NCBI GenBank assembly: GCA_032207245.1
Contig: CM063507.1
Location: forward strand, 97,042,694-97,106,693
Length of the DNA stretch: 64,000 nt
Source: Pardosa pseudoannulata
Taxonomy: Eukaryota > Arthropoda > Arachnida > Araneae > Lycosidae
Direction of reading: 5' to 3'
In this document: positions 22,601-35,062 of the stretch, one piece after another
How the letters are laid out: each line of letters begins with the position of its first letter
Position numbering within the stretch: the first letter of the stretch is position 1
Position numbers and translations under genes: made by a program
The notes under the pieces: model-generated
What the model was told of the DNA's origin: nothing
Database searches by the model: none
The model's input: the letters and a program-made list of their open reading frames with translations, nothing else

Positions 22601-23635
22601 AAGACATTTATGACAACTATTTAGCCACAACAAATCTTTAATTCTTTAAATAAGAAAAATGGGTGACACAACTCAAGAAGAGAATTACAACACTTATTTT
22701 TCTTATTATCTCTCTGTTTGTTGCTATGCAACAAAACTATGTTGCCACACCAGTAGAAGAAAGTATCCACGCATGGAGATTAAAAATAACAAGGTGAGAA
22801 AACATAGAGAACGCTACACACTCCCTTCCCAGTGCAAACGATTAGGAAATGTAATTCTTTAGGGCACGAGCACTCAGCTGATCGCTGAGATCGCCGAGCC
22901 GTAACAACCATTCTGGTAGGCACGCTAACTCGTTGCTATGGACGTTTACATGTAAAGAGTCTTATTTTAATGTCGTGGCATTTTTTTCAGTTACAAATTT
23001 TGAGAATTATTTTTTTTGTAATTATAATCATCACATATTGAAAAGAAACTGAATAGGAGGAATTCATCGAAAGATTATTTATAACTGTAAACCGAAGGGT
23101 TTTTCCGACCGTCACGTTAACATGTTTATTTGTTTATTGATAGTAAGTAACATAAAAAGATTGAGCTTTTTTTATGTGCTCTTCTAGATAATCATGCCAA
23201 CTTGTTGTGTAGTTATAAAATGTGGTAATAGGAGTGGTAGGGATAAAAAATAATTGACGATGTCGCCATGGCAAATTGATGGGAATTTGTCAATATCCGT
23301 TTCCCAGTCTTTTATAATATACGGATCTATATTACTTATTAAAGATATTTTATCTAAATATCGCTTCTGCTACATCTGATCTAAATTCTTCAAGTAATTA
23401 TTCATTTTCAGTTATAAACACTCCAGCACTTTAGTTATAAACTCTTCCTCACACAAATGAACAACGTGTGAACCACAACGTATCACTAACGGGCGAAGTT
23501 CAAGCTGTGAACGTGTTTTTCAATCAGCGCAGTTAGCTTGACCCCCAGCATTGTTGCTATGGTGGTTGCCAAGTGACGTAGGTACCCGTGACGTCAGGAG
23601 CCCGTGCCCGTAAAATTTCCCCATGACTAAAAAGA
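22601..23635. other. Less AT-rich segment of unknown nature, possible decayed DNA transposon
   Basis: This stretch is not shared with the neighbouring units. It begins near 22862 with gggcacgagc and ends near 23614 with gcccgtgccc, a short inverted pair. It contains gtgacgtcag and ttgctatgg motifs on both sides and a THAP-like start (23194). No clear target duplication is seen. A P-like element remnant is one possibility. Confidence 0.35.
23194..23253 (+). pseudogene. THAP-domain N-terminal fragment
   Basis: The 19-codon frame reads MPTCCVVIKCGNRSGRDKK and then stops. The MPxxC-x(3-4)-C spacing followed by NRSGRDK is how many THAP zinc-binding domains begin; these occur in P-element transposases and in host DNA-binding proteins. 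Nothing recognisable of the later THAP motifs follows, so this is a fragment at most. Confidence 0.45.
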
Positions 23636-24294
23636 TATCTTTTTAGTCTGCAATATTCAAATTTAGAATTTTTTGTAAAAGGAATTTGATGATTTAAGAA
23701 TATTTAATATTTTTTCTAAATATAAAATTGATAACGTCGGAGTTTTATACCAATGTGTAAAAAACGTTTAGATTATTCCGATGAGTTAATTAGGAAGGTA
23801 TCAATTTTTTAAATCTTTATTAAACTGATATTATGCAATCACATATATGTACATAATCAGATGCCCAATCTTAAATTATCTGCAAAAGTTATACAGATGG
23901 TTACACTTTAATATAATAAGCAATTAGGTTACTACTTTTACTAGTAAATAAATCTTGTTACTTAATAACAATATCATGGATCTAATCCATTTATAAATTC
24001 TAATAAAGTTTATTTTGGTAACTTGTCTTTTAATCTGTATAAAAAATATTTTCAGAAACAGTTGTTTATGCTGTTAAACTTTTAGACCTAAATCTAATAT
24101 TCAATAATTAATTCATTCACAAGCAAAAAGAAAAAAACAAGATCAGTATAATATGATCTACGTTAAATTTTGTAGGTAATTTTTTAGATTCCTAAAAATG
24201 TTTAAAATCTTTTTAAACACTTCTTTGAGAAAATTAAACATTTATAAACAAAGATAATACTTAATATTTAATAAACTGTGCTTCCTCGATGCAA
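23636..24294. repeat. Duplicated AT-rich block shared with 44345-44740
   Basis: Bases from about 23640 to 23975 align with 44350-44735 (shared atttaatattttttctaaa and gattattccgat, then taggaaggtatca and cttgttacttaataacaata). The remainder up to 24294 is AT-rich with nothing recognisable. Confidence 0.65.
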
Positions 24295-24309
24295 CATTAC
24301 TCCAACATT

Positions 24310-25829
24310 CTCCAACCTCGGAGAAGAAAGAGATTATAAAACGCTTTTTGAGTCGGGGTAAAAAATGAAATTGCCTTTCGGACGATGCGATAGCTCTTTC
24401 AAGCCTTTAAAAATAGCTAAAATATCTGCGGTGTAAATAGAGAGCGCAGAATGCAATCTATAACTATATACATTATCCTCAACAACAAAAGCGCAGCCCA
24501 CAAAACTGCCTTGTTTAGAACCATCAGTATAAACAGGGGTAAAAGTAGAGTACGTTTCTCTATGGTCTTTAAAAATTGATAGTAGATAATATCAGGGGTA
24601 AACCTTTTGTCAAAATTTTTAAAAGGATTAAGAAAGGTAAAATCGGAAGCATTCCAAGGAGATATAAAATTGTCATTTCTTAAAATGTCACAGTTAAAAA
24701 ACTCAATTTCGTCCATAGTATTTTTGATCCTCTGATGAAAAGGGAGGATACAAGAAGGCCTAGATGAATACAAACGCATTCGATAGTGATTAAAATTATG
24801 ATTATTTGCAGGATGATGTGCAATGGATGAAATTTAAAAAAAAAATAACAAAGAGATAAAAATTTTCGTCTTAGATTAAGAGGTTCGTCGTAGCAGTCAA
24901 CGTATAAACTTTTAACAGGGGAGGTTCTGAACGCTCCTTAGCAAAGGCGTAGAGAAGAGTGGTGAACGAAGTTCAGTTTTTCTAGGACGGATTTTCTAGC
25001 AGAACCATAGACGACACAACCATAATCAAGTTTGGAGCGAATGAGTGCACGATAAACTTTCAAAAGGGACTGTCTATTTGCACCCAAGAAGCACTGGAAA
25101 GAACTTTTAAAATATTCAGAGACTTTTCACATCTCTTCCGCAAGTCCACAATATGAAGTAAAAACGAAAACTTACTGTCAAATGTTATACCCAAGAATTT
25201 TACTAGGCTCAAAACACTTATAAGGTTCCCTCCGATATAAATTTCAGGATCTGGTTGGAGACCACGCTTTCGGGTAAAGTGAACGCAAGAGGTTTTGGTA
25301 TTGGAAATAGTGAAACCTTTCTCGTTGGACCAGTTAATTATTTTGTTGACTGCAGCTTGGAGTTGCCTGACAACAAAACGCATATCCGCGCCTTCACAGC
25401 AAATATGAAGATCATCCACGTAAAGATTTCCTCTTACCGAAGTTGGAATTACCTTTAGTAGACCATCAATGGCAACATTAAAAAGTGTGACACTGAGGAC
25501 ACTACCCTGTGGCACGCCCTCTTCTTGAATAAAAGAATCTGAATAAACAGTACCAATCCGGACCTGAAACTCCAGGAGATGTAAAAAATTTTTGATAAAA
25601 ATTGGCAGGTTACCCCTTAAGACAAAAAGGGTACTCCACCGGAAGCCCTGCCGTCAGTGACATGATACTTTCTGTAGGTGGAAAAACGCCGAATTTTAGC
25701 GATCTTGCACTCCTCCAGAAGAGTTTCCTGGAGTGCAAAACAAGCTGGGTGAAATTTATTGACTAAGTCTCTAAGATCAGACACGTGGGTTTTGAAGCCG
25801 TGACAGTTCCATAAAAAGAGGGCCATGAT
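24310..25829 (-). pseudogene. LINE C ORF2 remnant (endonuclease start, reverse transcriptase end, RNase H)
   Basis: The endonuclease start MALFLWNCHGF begins at 25829 and runs only to 25617. It joins directly to the late reverse transcriptase, where MPQGSVLS and YVDDLHICCEG are visible (25515-25060). RNase H follows in several frames, recognisable down to a degraded FIFYPDSKSVL (the catalytic TDS now PDS) near 24350. The sequence has multiple stops and a large deletion and is not functional. Confidence 0.85.
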
Positions 25830-25844
25830 GAACAAAAGGGAAAG

Positions 25845-27201
25845 ATTAAAAAACGGGCACATAAGGGACGGAGATCGGAGATTCCGTCTCAGATCCAGAT
25901 GATGATTCAACTGACATGTCATCGGGAGAGACATAAATTTTTATAGCCTCATCATAAAAACCTACTTCACTTTTATGATTTTTTAAAAAAATCAGTACAT
26001 TTCATTTTCGTTTTTATTTTCATTGCAGGAGGTGGAATTTCTGACGTAGTGGATGGTTTGGTGGTAAATGTTTTAACCACATTTGGGATTTTGCTTATTG
26101 TTTTTATTAATTTTACTTGCGTCATTTGAGTCTTTTTTTATAGGAGAATTTGTATTTTTTTGCGGAGGTACTTGTTTTGTGGTGCTTGTGCTAAGTTTTA
26201 TATTTTTTTGAGGCGTAGCTTTGTTTTCTTTTTCGATTCTATTTAGAGAGATGATTGGGAAATTTCTGTTTGTATAGCTATAGATTTTACTGTCTTGGGA
26301 TTTAAAATTGCTGAATGTGAAATACCAGGTTTAGGTGTACGAGAGAAAATCAATTTACGGGCCTCGGGATAAGATATATTATTTTTTTATTTTCAACGTT
26401 TGGATTTCTTTCTCCTTTGCCAAGAAGGACAAGAGCGGGAGAAAGATGGATGTTCTCCTTTGCAGTTCACACACAAAGGGAGCTTTTGACAATTCTCACA
26501 GTCGTGACCGACTTCTGCGGAACGGGCGCAGGTAACAGCCCCACTACACGATAGCTTTGAATGGCCAAACCGTTGGCACTGGAAACAGCGTAATGGGTTT
26601 GGTATATAAGGGCGTACTGGACAACGGAGGTAAGCTGCAGTAATATATGGCAGAAGATTCAGGCCGTTGAAAGTAAGTATTATATGTTTAGTTTTTTGAG
26701 TATCCCCACCACGACGAAGCGTGATGCGTCTTACATGGGTTACTCCTTGACCTTTAAGATTCTCTAAAATTTCATCCTCAGGCGAGATGAGAAGTTCAGG
26801 TTCAGATATTACGCATTTTGAATAATTCAAACTATTGTGAGGTAAAACTATGACTGAGAATGAGCCTAAAGTAGAAAAGGATACGAGAATTTGAGCCTGA
26901 GATGCATTAGAAACTTTTATTAAAAGATCTCCTGAATTAAGTTTTTGAACGATTTTACATCACCAACAGTAGATTTTATGGTTTTGTGTATGACGAAAGG
27001 TGATATTTGCTTGAAGCTGTCATTTGATAACTTTTTTACAATAAAGAAACGCGTGTTTTTAGTTATTACATTGACACATTGTTGCTCTCTTTGAGAGTAT
27101 TGGGGGAGGGGAGAAAGGAAGTCATGATAAAGAAAAGAAAATTCGGACCCCGGCGGCACCACCCACCACAAAGCCCAACAACGGCATGTAGCAACCTGCA
27201 C
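25845..27201 (-). pseudogene. LINE C ORF1 remnant
   Basis: Fragments are seen in order: the N-terminus with FVIHKTIKSTVGDVKSFKNL (27201-26920), then the VRRITLRR and YLRCPVRPYIPNPLRC segments, the zinc knuckles CQRFGHSKLSC, CARSAEVGHDCENC (one Cys replaced by Ser) and CVNCKGEHPSFSRSC (26830-26393), and an acidic C-terminal tail near 25850-25930. Frameshifts separate them. Confidence 0.82.
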
Positions 27202-27698
27202 CAGTGCTAGCCGGGATCTATACTATCACAGGTACTCCTGAAGCTGCTACTATCCTTAAAGCAACACTCCAGAAAGTACACTGATCACTTAGTCTAAGCC
27301 GAATACCGACCAGCCGATTGATACATACAGACCAATATGTACCTCCCGTTTACACGAAGCCGAGCCGAAAGCAATGTGTTGGAAATTTCCCATCAAAATG
27401 GAAATTTCATACAGATGATTTCCCCCACGTGAAATTCCCTCAATTACCAGGATCCTCATTTACGGGAACACGGGTCTCCTCGCACAGCAAACACATAGGC
27501 AGTTAGCAATTCGCGAGAGGATATGTTCAGAACGGAACATAGCATCAAGAGAAAAGCCCTCACCTCTGAAGAGGTACCCACAACAAGGGAGAAAAATGAC
27601 AGGATAAAGTAAGAGACAAGAGGAGAGGAAACAGAGAAAGTTCGCTGGGGTATCTCGGGATTGCGACACCTGTGTTTAGTAGGTAAACCCCCTGAGGG
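27202..27698 (-). other. LINE C 5'UTR
   Basis: It shares caattaccaggatcc, cctctgaagaggtacccacaac and the terminal gtaggtaaacccc block with the leaders of A and B. It has only one copy of the purine-rich leader unit that is repeated in A. Confidence 0.7.
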
Positions 27699-28042
27699 GT
27701 GATGTTAAATTAGAAAATAATGATTAGTTGGATACAGTAAAAAAAATAACTAAAGTCATTTAAAATAAAATAAACCGATATTTCTTACAGTTCAGTTCCT
27801 ATTATGACCAAAATAACAGTTTTTCCTCTTTTAGTCTCGGTTCAAAATCCTGATATGAAAATTAAAAAAACAAAATGCTTTCTTCATTAAAATCACAACG
27901 TCACACATTCAGATAAGTACATGACCATTCTGCTTGTTCTTAAGAAGTTCCAATAATAGGAAGACAACAACTATAACATGTAAATATCTTTGTGTGTCAT
28001 AGTTTCCCAACTTTTTGCAGACTTTTCATAATTATTAAGGCA
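27699..28042. repeat. Zinc-finger unit 2, downstream flank
   Basis: Unit sequence resumes at gtgatgttaaattag, matching 17597 and 34712 onward, and runs to the SINE insertion point at ataattattaaggca. No gene is seen. Confidence 0.7.
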
Positions 28043-29636
28043 TGAGCCACCGTAGCTCATTCAGCAAAGGCAGCGATCTCGTAACTGAAAAGTTGCGGGT
28101 TCGGGAATCGAGCAGGCCTAAGATCTGCCGTATTCGCTAAAGGAGACTGAGGAACGTAAAATATCTACGTGGTCTCAATGTCCTCCAAGTTGTGAATCAA
28201 TACCTCAGAGGGTGACAGGCTAAGCTTGACCCCTGCTCTAAATTACGTGGAACCTGCAGGGGTAATATTACTTGCATCCGTAACATACCTTAAGCTACGC
28301 GTAATCTCCAGGTGGCGCTAAATGGGTAACAGCTTCACAGCCTTGTATTGCATAAAGCAGTGGCGTGCGGTAGGTTTTCATGCAGGGTGTGCAGCGAACG
28401 TGGATTTTCCAATAAATCTTTAATTATTGAGACATCTGAATTCTCCATTCTGAAACGGGCTATTTATTATCAATATAAATTTACAGATTACAATAAACAA
28501 AATATTTACCTACGAGTAGTCGAGTACTAACTATAAAAACAGCTAAACTTATGAGAATTCTACTAGCACTGAAGCAAAAATCGTGTCTTTTGTTGTATGG
28601 TGTCATATCGGCGTCGAAAAGGCAAAGCTTCCACGAAAACTTAAATGTTCAACAAACGCAGCACCACATGGCACCCGCCGCTGCGTGCCTCACCCGGATG
28701 CTCATGGGTGCCGACAAACCGAACGTCTATTCCACGTGCAGAGGATTTCGCTGCACGCTGGCACAATAGAGCGAACTCTTTCTTGTTCGGTCAATGGATT
28801 AAATTATATTTATTAATTGTTTTTAACATTTGGAAATCATATATTCAGCGAAAAACATCTTGAGAATTTTTAAAACAAAACCAGGGATATGGTGTTACAT
28901 AATATAACTTATATACTGTCTGTAAGACACAATGAATGGTTAAATTTCGAGAGTTCTGTTAAAATTCATTTCTTTAAAACAAAACATTGTTTTTCAGCGA
29001 ATTATTTCGATAAATAGAATACATCACCGAAATTACTTTACCACACTAAAACATTTCCTTTATATTGAAGAAATACTTCTTTTATATTTCCATGAAAACC
29101 AAATCTTACAATATATAAATTTAAGCATGAACCGTCTGCAAAATCGTATGGCAAGTTAATTAGTTAAAAAACCAAAAGCACATAAGTCCCCGCTCTAATA
29201 CAACGCTTAATAAACCGTACCTTCGGATGATTCTGAATGTCAAGTGCAGGAAATATAGCTGCACTTGCCTGAGTGCCATAGTATGCTGTTCTTTTCCAGT
29301 AGCCCATACATATAAAGCGTGATTTTCAATTTAGTGCGCAGTGTGTACACATCAGAACTTCCTATGTTCGTTTGCGCAGTACGTGGTGCAGCACCTTGTA
29401 CCGCACGCACTGCGGGAATACAGGCAAGCAATTGAACATATTTGAATATATTATAAATAATATTTATTATATATCATATAAAGATAGATAGACATAGGTA
29501 CTTAAAATTATTGTCCTTCATAATTTTGCCAGGGTGTGCAGTGCACACCCTGCACATATGAATCGCACGCCACTGGCATAAAGATATGCGCCTGCTTTTT
29601 CAGCTGCGGAAAAAAAAAAAAAAAAAAAAAAAAAAA
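28043..29636 (+). mobile_element. tRNA-derived SINE, family 1 (unit 2), interrupted by a hAT-type element
   Basis: The same SINE as at 17881, with a better B box (gggttcgggaatcgagc). It is split at 28357 by a 1.2-kb DNA element and ends in a long A tail (29610-29636). Flanking duplications are at 28028-28042 and about 29636-29650. Confidence 0.8.
28358..29575. mobile_element. Non-autonomous hAT-type element, 1218 bp
   Basis: Terminal inverted repeats begin cagtggcgtgcg on both ends and continue imperfectly with tgcagggtgtgca. The element is flanked by an exact 8-bp duplication gcataaag (28350-28357 and 29576-29583). The uninterrupted SINE copies show a single gcataaag at this point. No transposase was found. 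Short open frames inside (for example around 28583-28816) show no recognised domain. Confidence 0.88.
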
Positions 29637-29650
29637 TTATTATTAAGGCA

Positions 29651-30740
29651 CAAAGGCATACTCAAGAATGAAAGACAGAGAGAATTGGAAATCCTACTTT
29701 TACTGAACAAAATTTGAAAGATACAGAAAATTTTTTAAAACATACTGACCAACTTTAAAACAGTAACTTTTATTTAATAAATATAACTTATTTTTCTCAC
29801 AAGTATAACCTTTTTTAAACTGTTATTCTGAAAAAAAGCAAGTTGCAACTTTACTTTGGAATTAATTTCATCATCACTTAAGCTCTAATATATAATGTGG
29901 TCAAGACTAATGACACAGAAATACATTTGCAAACATGGAGGACAATACAAAACACTTCTTTTCTTATACACATACAAACAGAAACAAAATATGTATTAAA
30001 TATTATCGGTAGTAAAAATATATAAAATTTCTATAGTAAAAATACCATATACAAGTAATTATAGGCCTTACATTTTATTTTAATCAGTTATTATACAGTA
30101 ACTTATTAAGAAATAGCCAAAATTTAAGAAAAAACAATAAAAACATTTCACTTACAGATGTAGGTCTACAAACCAAACCATAAAAATCTACATATTCATC
30201 AGAAAACTACATAACCTCTCCACACACAAACAAATTTTAAAAAATTATGTACCTCTTCCACACAATTTTCAGTAGCTCACAATCTTTCTCTTTTTTATAA
30301 ATATTTTAGAATACTAGGACAAATTGAAATATTCAAGTAAATCAAAAGCAAATTTAAAAAATATTGTCTGTAATAACGAAAATGTGAAACTGCTAAAAAT
30401 ACCTTTACTGACCACTATTGCAACAGCAACCAGTTTCAAGATGGACTAGGCTTTATAATTCAAAAATAAATTCTTAAATACATTTTAGCAAATCATTTTT
30501 TCCCATGGTGAATGCAAAGATAAGGAATTCATGGGTTTTTCAGAAATGCTCTGAAACATACTGCAAGAATAATGTTTACACCCAGTGTGTGAATAAGATG
30601 AATGTGTAAGTGGGATTTTGTAGGAAATACTGTGTTACACACCTGAATTAGTTTGCTACATATAAAGAAGAAAACAGTTTCTCACCAGTATGAGAACAAA
30701 GATGTAATTTCAAGCTGCAACTCTGAGAAAATGCTTTCTT
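29651..30740. repeat. Downstream region of zinc-finger gene 2
   Basis: It matches 18273-19259 and 35443-37150. The last part (30665-30740) still encodes finger remnants of the gene after its stop codon. Confidence 0.7.
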
Positions 30741-31484
30741 TCATACATCACAAGAAAATGTTTTCTCATCAGTATGGGATAGAAGATGTTTTTTCAAACT
30801 GCAATTCTTAGAAAATGCTTTCTTACATACATCACAAGAAAATGGTTTCTCACCAGTATGGGAACGAAGATGTTTTGTCAAGTTGGAACTCTCAGAAAAT
30901 GCTTTCCTACATACATCACAAGAAAATGGTTTCTCACCAGTATGGGAACGAAGATGTCTGGTCACATCCTTCCTATCAGAAAATGCTTTCTGACATACAA
31001 TGCAAAAAAATGGTTTCTCACCAGTATGGAAACGTAGATGCCTTTTTAAATTCGAATTGCGAGAAAATGCTTTTTTACATACAATACAAGAAAATGGTTT
31101 CTCACCAGTATGGGAACGAAGATGTACTTTCAAGCTAGAGCTCTCAGAAAATATTTTCTTGCATACATCACAAGAGAACAGTTTCTCACCAGTATGGGAA
31201 CGTATATGTCTTTTTAAATTAGAGCTGTCTGAAAATGCTTTTTTACATACACTGCAAGAAAATGGCTTCTCACCAGTATGGGTTCGAATATGAACACTTA
31301 ATTTAAAATTGTCACGAAATGTTTTCTTACATACATCACAAACAAATGATTTTTCTTTAGTATGGGAATCTAAATGGTTATCTAAGTAGCATTTCTTAGA
31401 AAATGATTTGTTACATATATTACATGAAAAAGGACATTCCGCTGAATCTAGTAAATTAAAATGGTTTAAATCACTATTCTCCAT
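30741..31484 (-). CDS. C2H2 zinc-finger protein 2 (247 residues, early stop)
   Basis: The frame starts [14 protein letters not shown] at 31484 and encodes eight complete C2H2 fingers with [12 protein letters not shown] linkers. It then stops in the ninth finger at FSCDV: the second zinc-binding Cys codon TGT has become TGA (30741-30743). After the stop the same frame continues KKAFSQSCSLKLHLCSHTGEK, so at least one finger has been cut off recently. As a multi-finger array it should bind DNA in the nucleus; no effector domain (KRAB, BTB, ZAD) is present, and the short N-terminus is the only other conserved part. It is the middle member of a direct tandem series with genes 1 and 3. Confidence 0.75.
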   Translation of the reverse strand: MENSDLNHFNLLDSAECPFSCNICNKSFSKKCYLDNHLDSHTKEKSFVCDVCKKTFRDNFKLSVHIRTHTGEKPFSCSVCKKAFSDSSNLKRHIRSHTGEKLFSCDVCKKIFSESSSLKVHLRSHTGEKPFSCIVCKKAFSRNSNLKRHLRFHTGEKPFFCIVCQKAFSDRKDVTRHLRSHTGEKPFSCDVCRKAFSESSNLTKHLRSHTGEKPFSCDVCKKAFSKNCSLKKHLLSHTDEKTFSCDV

Positions 31485-34400
31485 ATCAGAAACAAATAAG
31501 ATTTTGATTAATTGAGTTATTCAGTTAGATATTTTGCTGTAAAAATACTCCTAAACAAAGTATAAGCCTATGATTACAAATTAAGACATCAGATTACATA
31601 TGTTATCTATACAACATTTTTATATCTGGTCCACTTTTAAGTAAGTGTCTGTTATCTATAATTACTTTATAAAATTTTCTATCTTCTTACTGCAGATCAC
31701 AAAGACTAATGTTTATAAAATGCTGCAGGTTTTCTTGACCATTTTATTATACGGTCCATATAGTCCTTACACATGTAATTTTTTATTTTAAAGACATATA
31801 TTAGAACTCTAACCTTTTTAATAAATATTTACAAATGTAAAAAAATCCTACATTAAAGTACAAGTCTCTCTGACACAGAAATTTATTCAGTATTTAGTTG
31901 GACTCTTCAGCACTGATTGTAGAGAAAACACTATAAAATGAATGTATCCTGTAAAAAAAAAAAAATGTTGGTGAGCAGAATAAATTTCAAGATGCTAGAT
32001 ATTATTTGTAACTTAAACAGTAACTGTTTTGAAGTGAGATATAACATTTTATTATTTTTTTAAAAGGGAGAAAGTCAGAGGTTGGATAATGCTAACTTTA
32101 CTGAGTAAAACTGAAAAATACAGACAGATTTTTAAAAGTACTAACCAACTTCTGTATATAAATCGACAATTAAATGTAAAAATTTTGTAAAATAACCCTT
32201 TTTTACTGTATTTCCAAATAATGCAAGTTGTAAGTAGACTTTGGAATAAATTTCCTCATAAGATCTAGCATGATTTTTTTAATACATAAATAGAAGATAC
32301 CATCAACAGCATCAGAATGCATAATAATTCATACCTTAGCACTTATAATAGAAAATTCAGATTTAAAAATTCTTCCTTTAGTAATGACATTTCTGAGATC
32401 CCTTTTTTTTTTCCGATTTCTTTTTTTTTTTTTTAAATTTGACATCATATTCATATTTGTACTCCAAATTAGAATCAAAATTAAATAAAAACATAAATTT
32501 AGAACATGAATGCAAAATTTTCCAAACATGAAATTTGGCACACTCGCAGCATTTTGAATCAATTAGGCTAATATAAAATGGGTAGGGAGCAGTGGTTTTG
32601 CTGACCAACTTTTGTATACAAATCGACAACTAAAAGTTAAATTTTGTAAAATAACCCTTTCTTACTGTATTATTAAATAATATAAGTTGTAAGTAGACTT
32701 TGGAATAAATTTTATCATAAGATCTAGCATGATCTTTTTAATGCATGTATAGAAGACAACAGTATCAGAATGTATAACATATACCTTAGCATTTATAAGA
32801 GAAAATTAAGATTTAAATATTCTTTCTTTAGTAATGACATTTCTATGAGATCCCTTTTTTTTCCGATTTCTTTTTTTGAATTTGATATCATATCCATATT
32901 TGTACTCCAAATTAAAACTCGAAATTAGAATCAAAATTAAATAAAAACATAAATTTAGAACATGAATGCAAAAATTGCCAAACATGAAATTTTGCACACT
33001 CACAGCATTTTGAATCAATTACAATAATAAAAAATGATTAGGGAGCAGTTGTTTTGCCTTATTTAATAATTTTATGAAAATCTAAGTAGAGAATACCATG
33101 TAAGAACCTTTTGAAAGAAAATGAATTAATTTGATAAAATAGATTTTAATATTACTTACATAGACTATAGGATTATTATAATTGTAAAAGTTAACTGTTA
33201 AACAAGCAAACAAGGCCTATATTTTATATATTCAAAATCACTAAAATCCAGTTTATCCAGCATGTAATTCATTTTAAAAGTACTGCTATAAATTAACTGG
33301 ACAAGAGGAAAAATTATTTGAAGAATCTCTTACCTCTACAGTTTTAATATATTATAAAAGTGAAATAAATGCTTCTGATAGAGTATAGAATCATATACAA
33401 GTATATATAAGTTATATAATATAAGCATATATGTTATTATATGCATTTTATTCTAAATCATAATTTTTTATGAGGAAAAAGCTAGATGAATAGTTAATGA
33501 ATGCAGCTATGAAGAATGTAAGCAGTATATAAACATCAAAGTAGAATTTTTATGTTTTTTTCATTACACATTACTTATTTTGTCAACAACGAAATGTAAG
33601 GAACTTATGTTTTTGTCACTTTTTGTAGACATTATACAAAAATGTGTTTGTTACGCAATTGCCACAGGAATTCATAAACTGACTTATTTGAAGCATAAAA
33701 TTATGGTGTTAGGCTTGTAAACATGTAAGATATGAACATTCCCACTATTCCTATTATTTTTTTTTAAATTACTCAGCAACTGCTGTTTCATGCTTTACAA
33801 CACCAACAAGTACTATGCCCAATCCTGCATGTGTATTAAATATTATGTGAATGTAAAATATTCCTGTCATCAGATATACTAATCTTAATCCTTTATGAAT
33901 GAGAGATTGCATATTAAAAATATGAAAAAACTTTGTATTTCACTTATCTGGAATTGTGAAATATATAAATGACACAAAGACAATGTTCATACAGGTTTGG
34001 ATACTGAAAATAAAGGAAAGAGTCTTCAAGGGATCTCTCAGAGAAAGAAAATTATGATTTGCAAAAACATATTGAGATTTATAAATTTATTTGCCCAGAC
34101 TTGTTAGTGTGGGGAAGAAGCACCATTTGCTTTACTGTTTTGTTACTCAAGGACATTTTTTACAGCCAAATCTGGATAATTATGAACATCCATGGAAGCA
34201 AAAGAATTCAAATACTATAACTGGTTATAAAGACCAGCACATAAATCACTTGCCACGCAGGCTGGTTATAAAGAAAATCATCAAAAGAAAGTTTTTCAAA
34301 AATATAAAATATTAGTTTTACTGTCTTGGTGAAATTGTCCAACACTTTTGTTTATAACGATCCATTGAAACTAAAAGATTCATTACAGATTTAATTTAGT

Positions 34401-35062
34401 AGTCCTTTTCCCTAAAATCTCAAATGTCTACAGTTAATTCATTAAGAATTAATGATATTTTTAAGAAAAAAAAAGTTTTAAATATAATATATGTGGAGCA
34501 CAATGTGCATGAAATAGAAGGAGGTGATAATTATTCTGATGTTGGCAATACAGACTAGATAAAAATAATTAATAATTTTATAAAGCTTATAAAACATTGT
34601 TTTGAATCAAAAGCATTATCTATTAATGGATTTCTTTGCTAGTATGTTCATGTGAAAGTACTAGAAAACATGAAGTCGAGAAGCAACGGACATGAAATGA
34701 TAATAATTATAGGGTTGTTGTTAAATTAGAAAAAAATGATCAGTTGGATACAGTAACAAATTAACAAAAGTTATATCAAATCAAAATAAATCGATATTTT
34801 TTACAGTTTAGTTTCTATTTTCCTTCTGACCAAAATAACAGTTTTTCCAGTTTTTGGTTTAGTTCTGGTTCAAAACCCTCATATGAAAATTAAAAAACAA
34901 AATTCTTTTTTCCATTAAAATCACGAAGCCACATATTCAGAAAAATATGTGACCTTCTTCTTGTTCTTAACAAGTTCTCAACATTAATAGGAGAAAGACA
35001 ACTTTATCTTTGTGTGTCATAGTTTCCCAACTTTTAGCAGACTTTTCATAATTATTAAAACA
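31485..35062. repeat. Upstream region of zinc-finger gene 2
   Basis: Unit sequence in the usual order. It contains a local tandem duplication: the acttctgtatacaaatcgac to acacts-gcagcattttgaatc segment occurs at about 32145-32600 and again at 32610-33040. The same doubling is seen in unit 3. The DLSEKENYDLQK frame is near 34035. No complete gene is seen. Confidence 0.7.

Larger units (their letters stand above)
24295..27698 (-). mobile_element. Jockey-like LINE, family C, truncated at 3' and internally deleted
   Basis: Minus-strand LINE related to A and B. The 5' end (gtaggtaaaccccctgagggg) is at 27678-27698. ORF1 and ORF2 are both broken. The 3' end stops inside RNase H with no 3'UTR or tail, and about 1.4 kb between endonuclease and reverse transcriptase is missing at 25616/25617. 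It interrupts a zinc-finger unit whose sequence resumes at 27699. Confidence 0.85.

Noticed and set aside
22659..22862. 67-codon frame starting MGDTTQEENYN
   Set aside because: No motif, no repeat in other units and no sign of codon conservation; probably chance.
28551..28863. Overlapping plus-strand frames inside the hAT-type element
   Set aside because: Three frames are open over the same G+C-richer stretch, which reflects composition. None shows a transposase motif.
30786..31293. Plus-strand open frames opposite zinc-finger gene 2 (and similar frames opposite genes 1, 3 and 4)
   Set aside because: They are shadows of the regular 84-bp finger repeat read on the other strand; the repeating [14 protein letters not shown] peptides are the complement of finger and linker codons.
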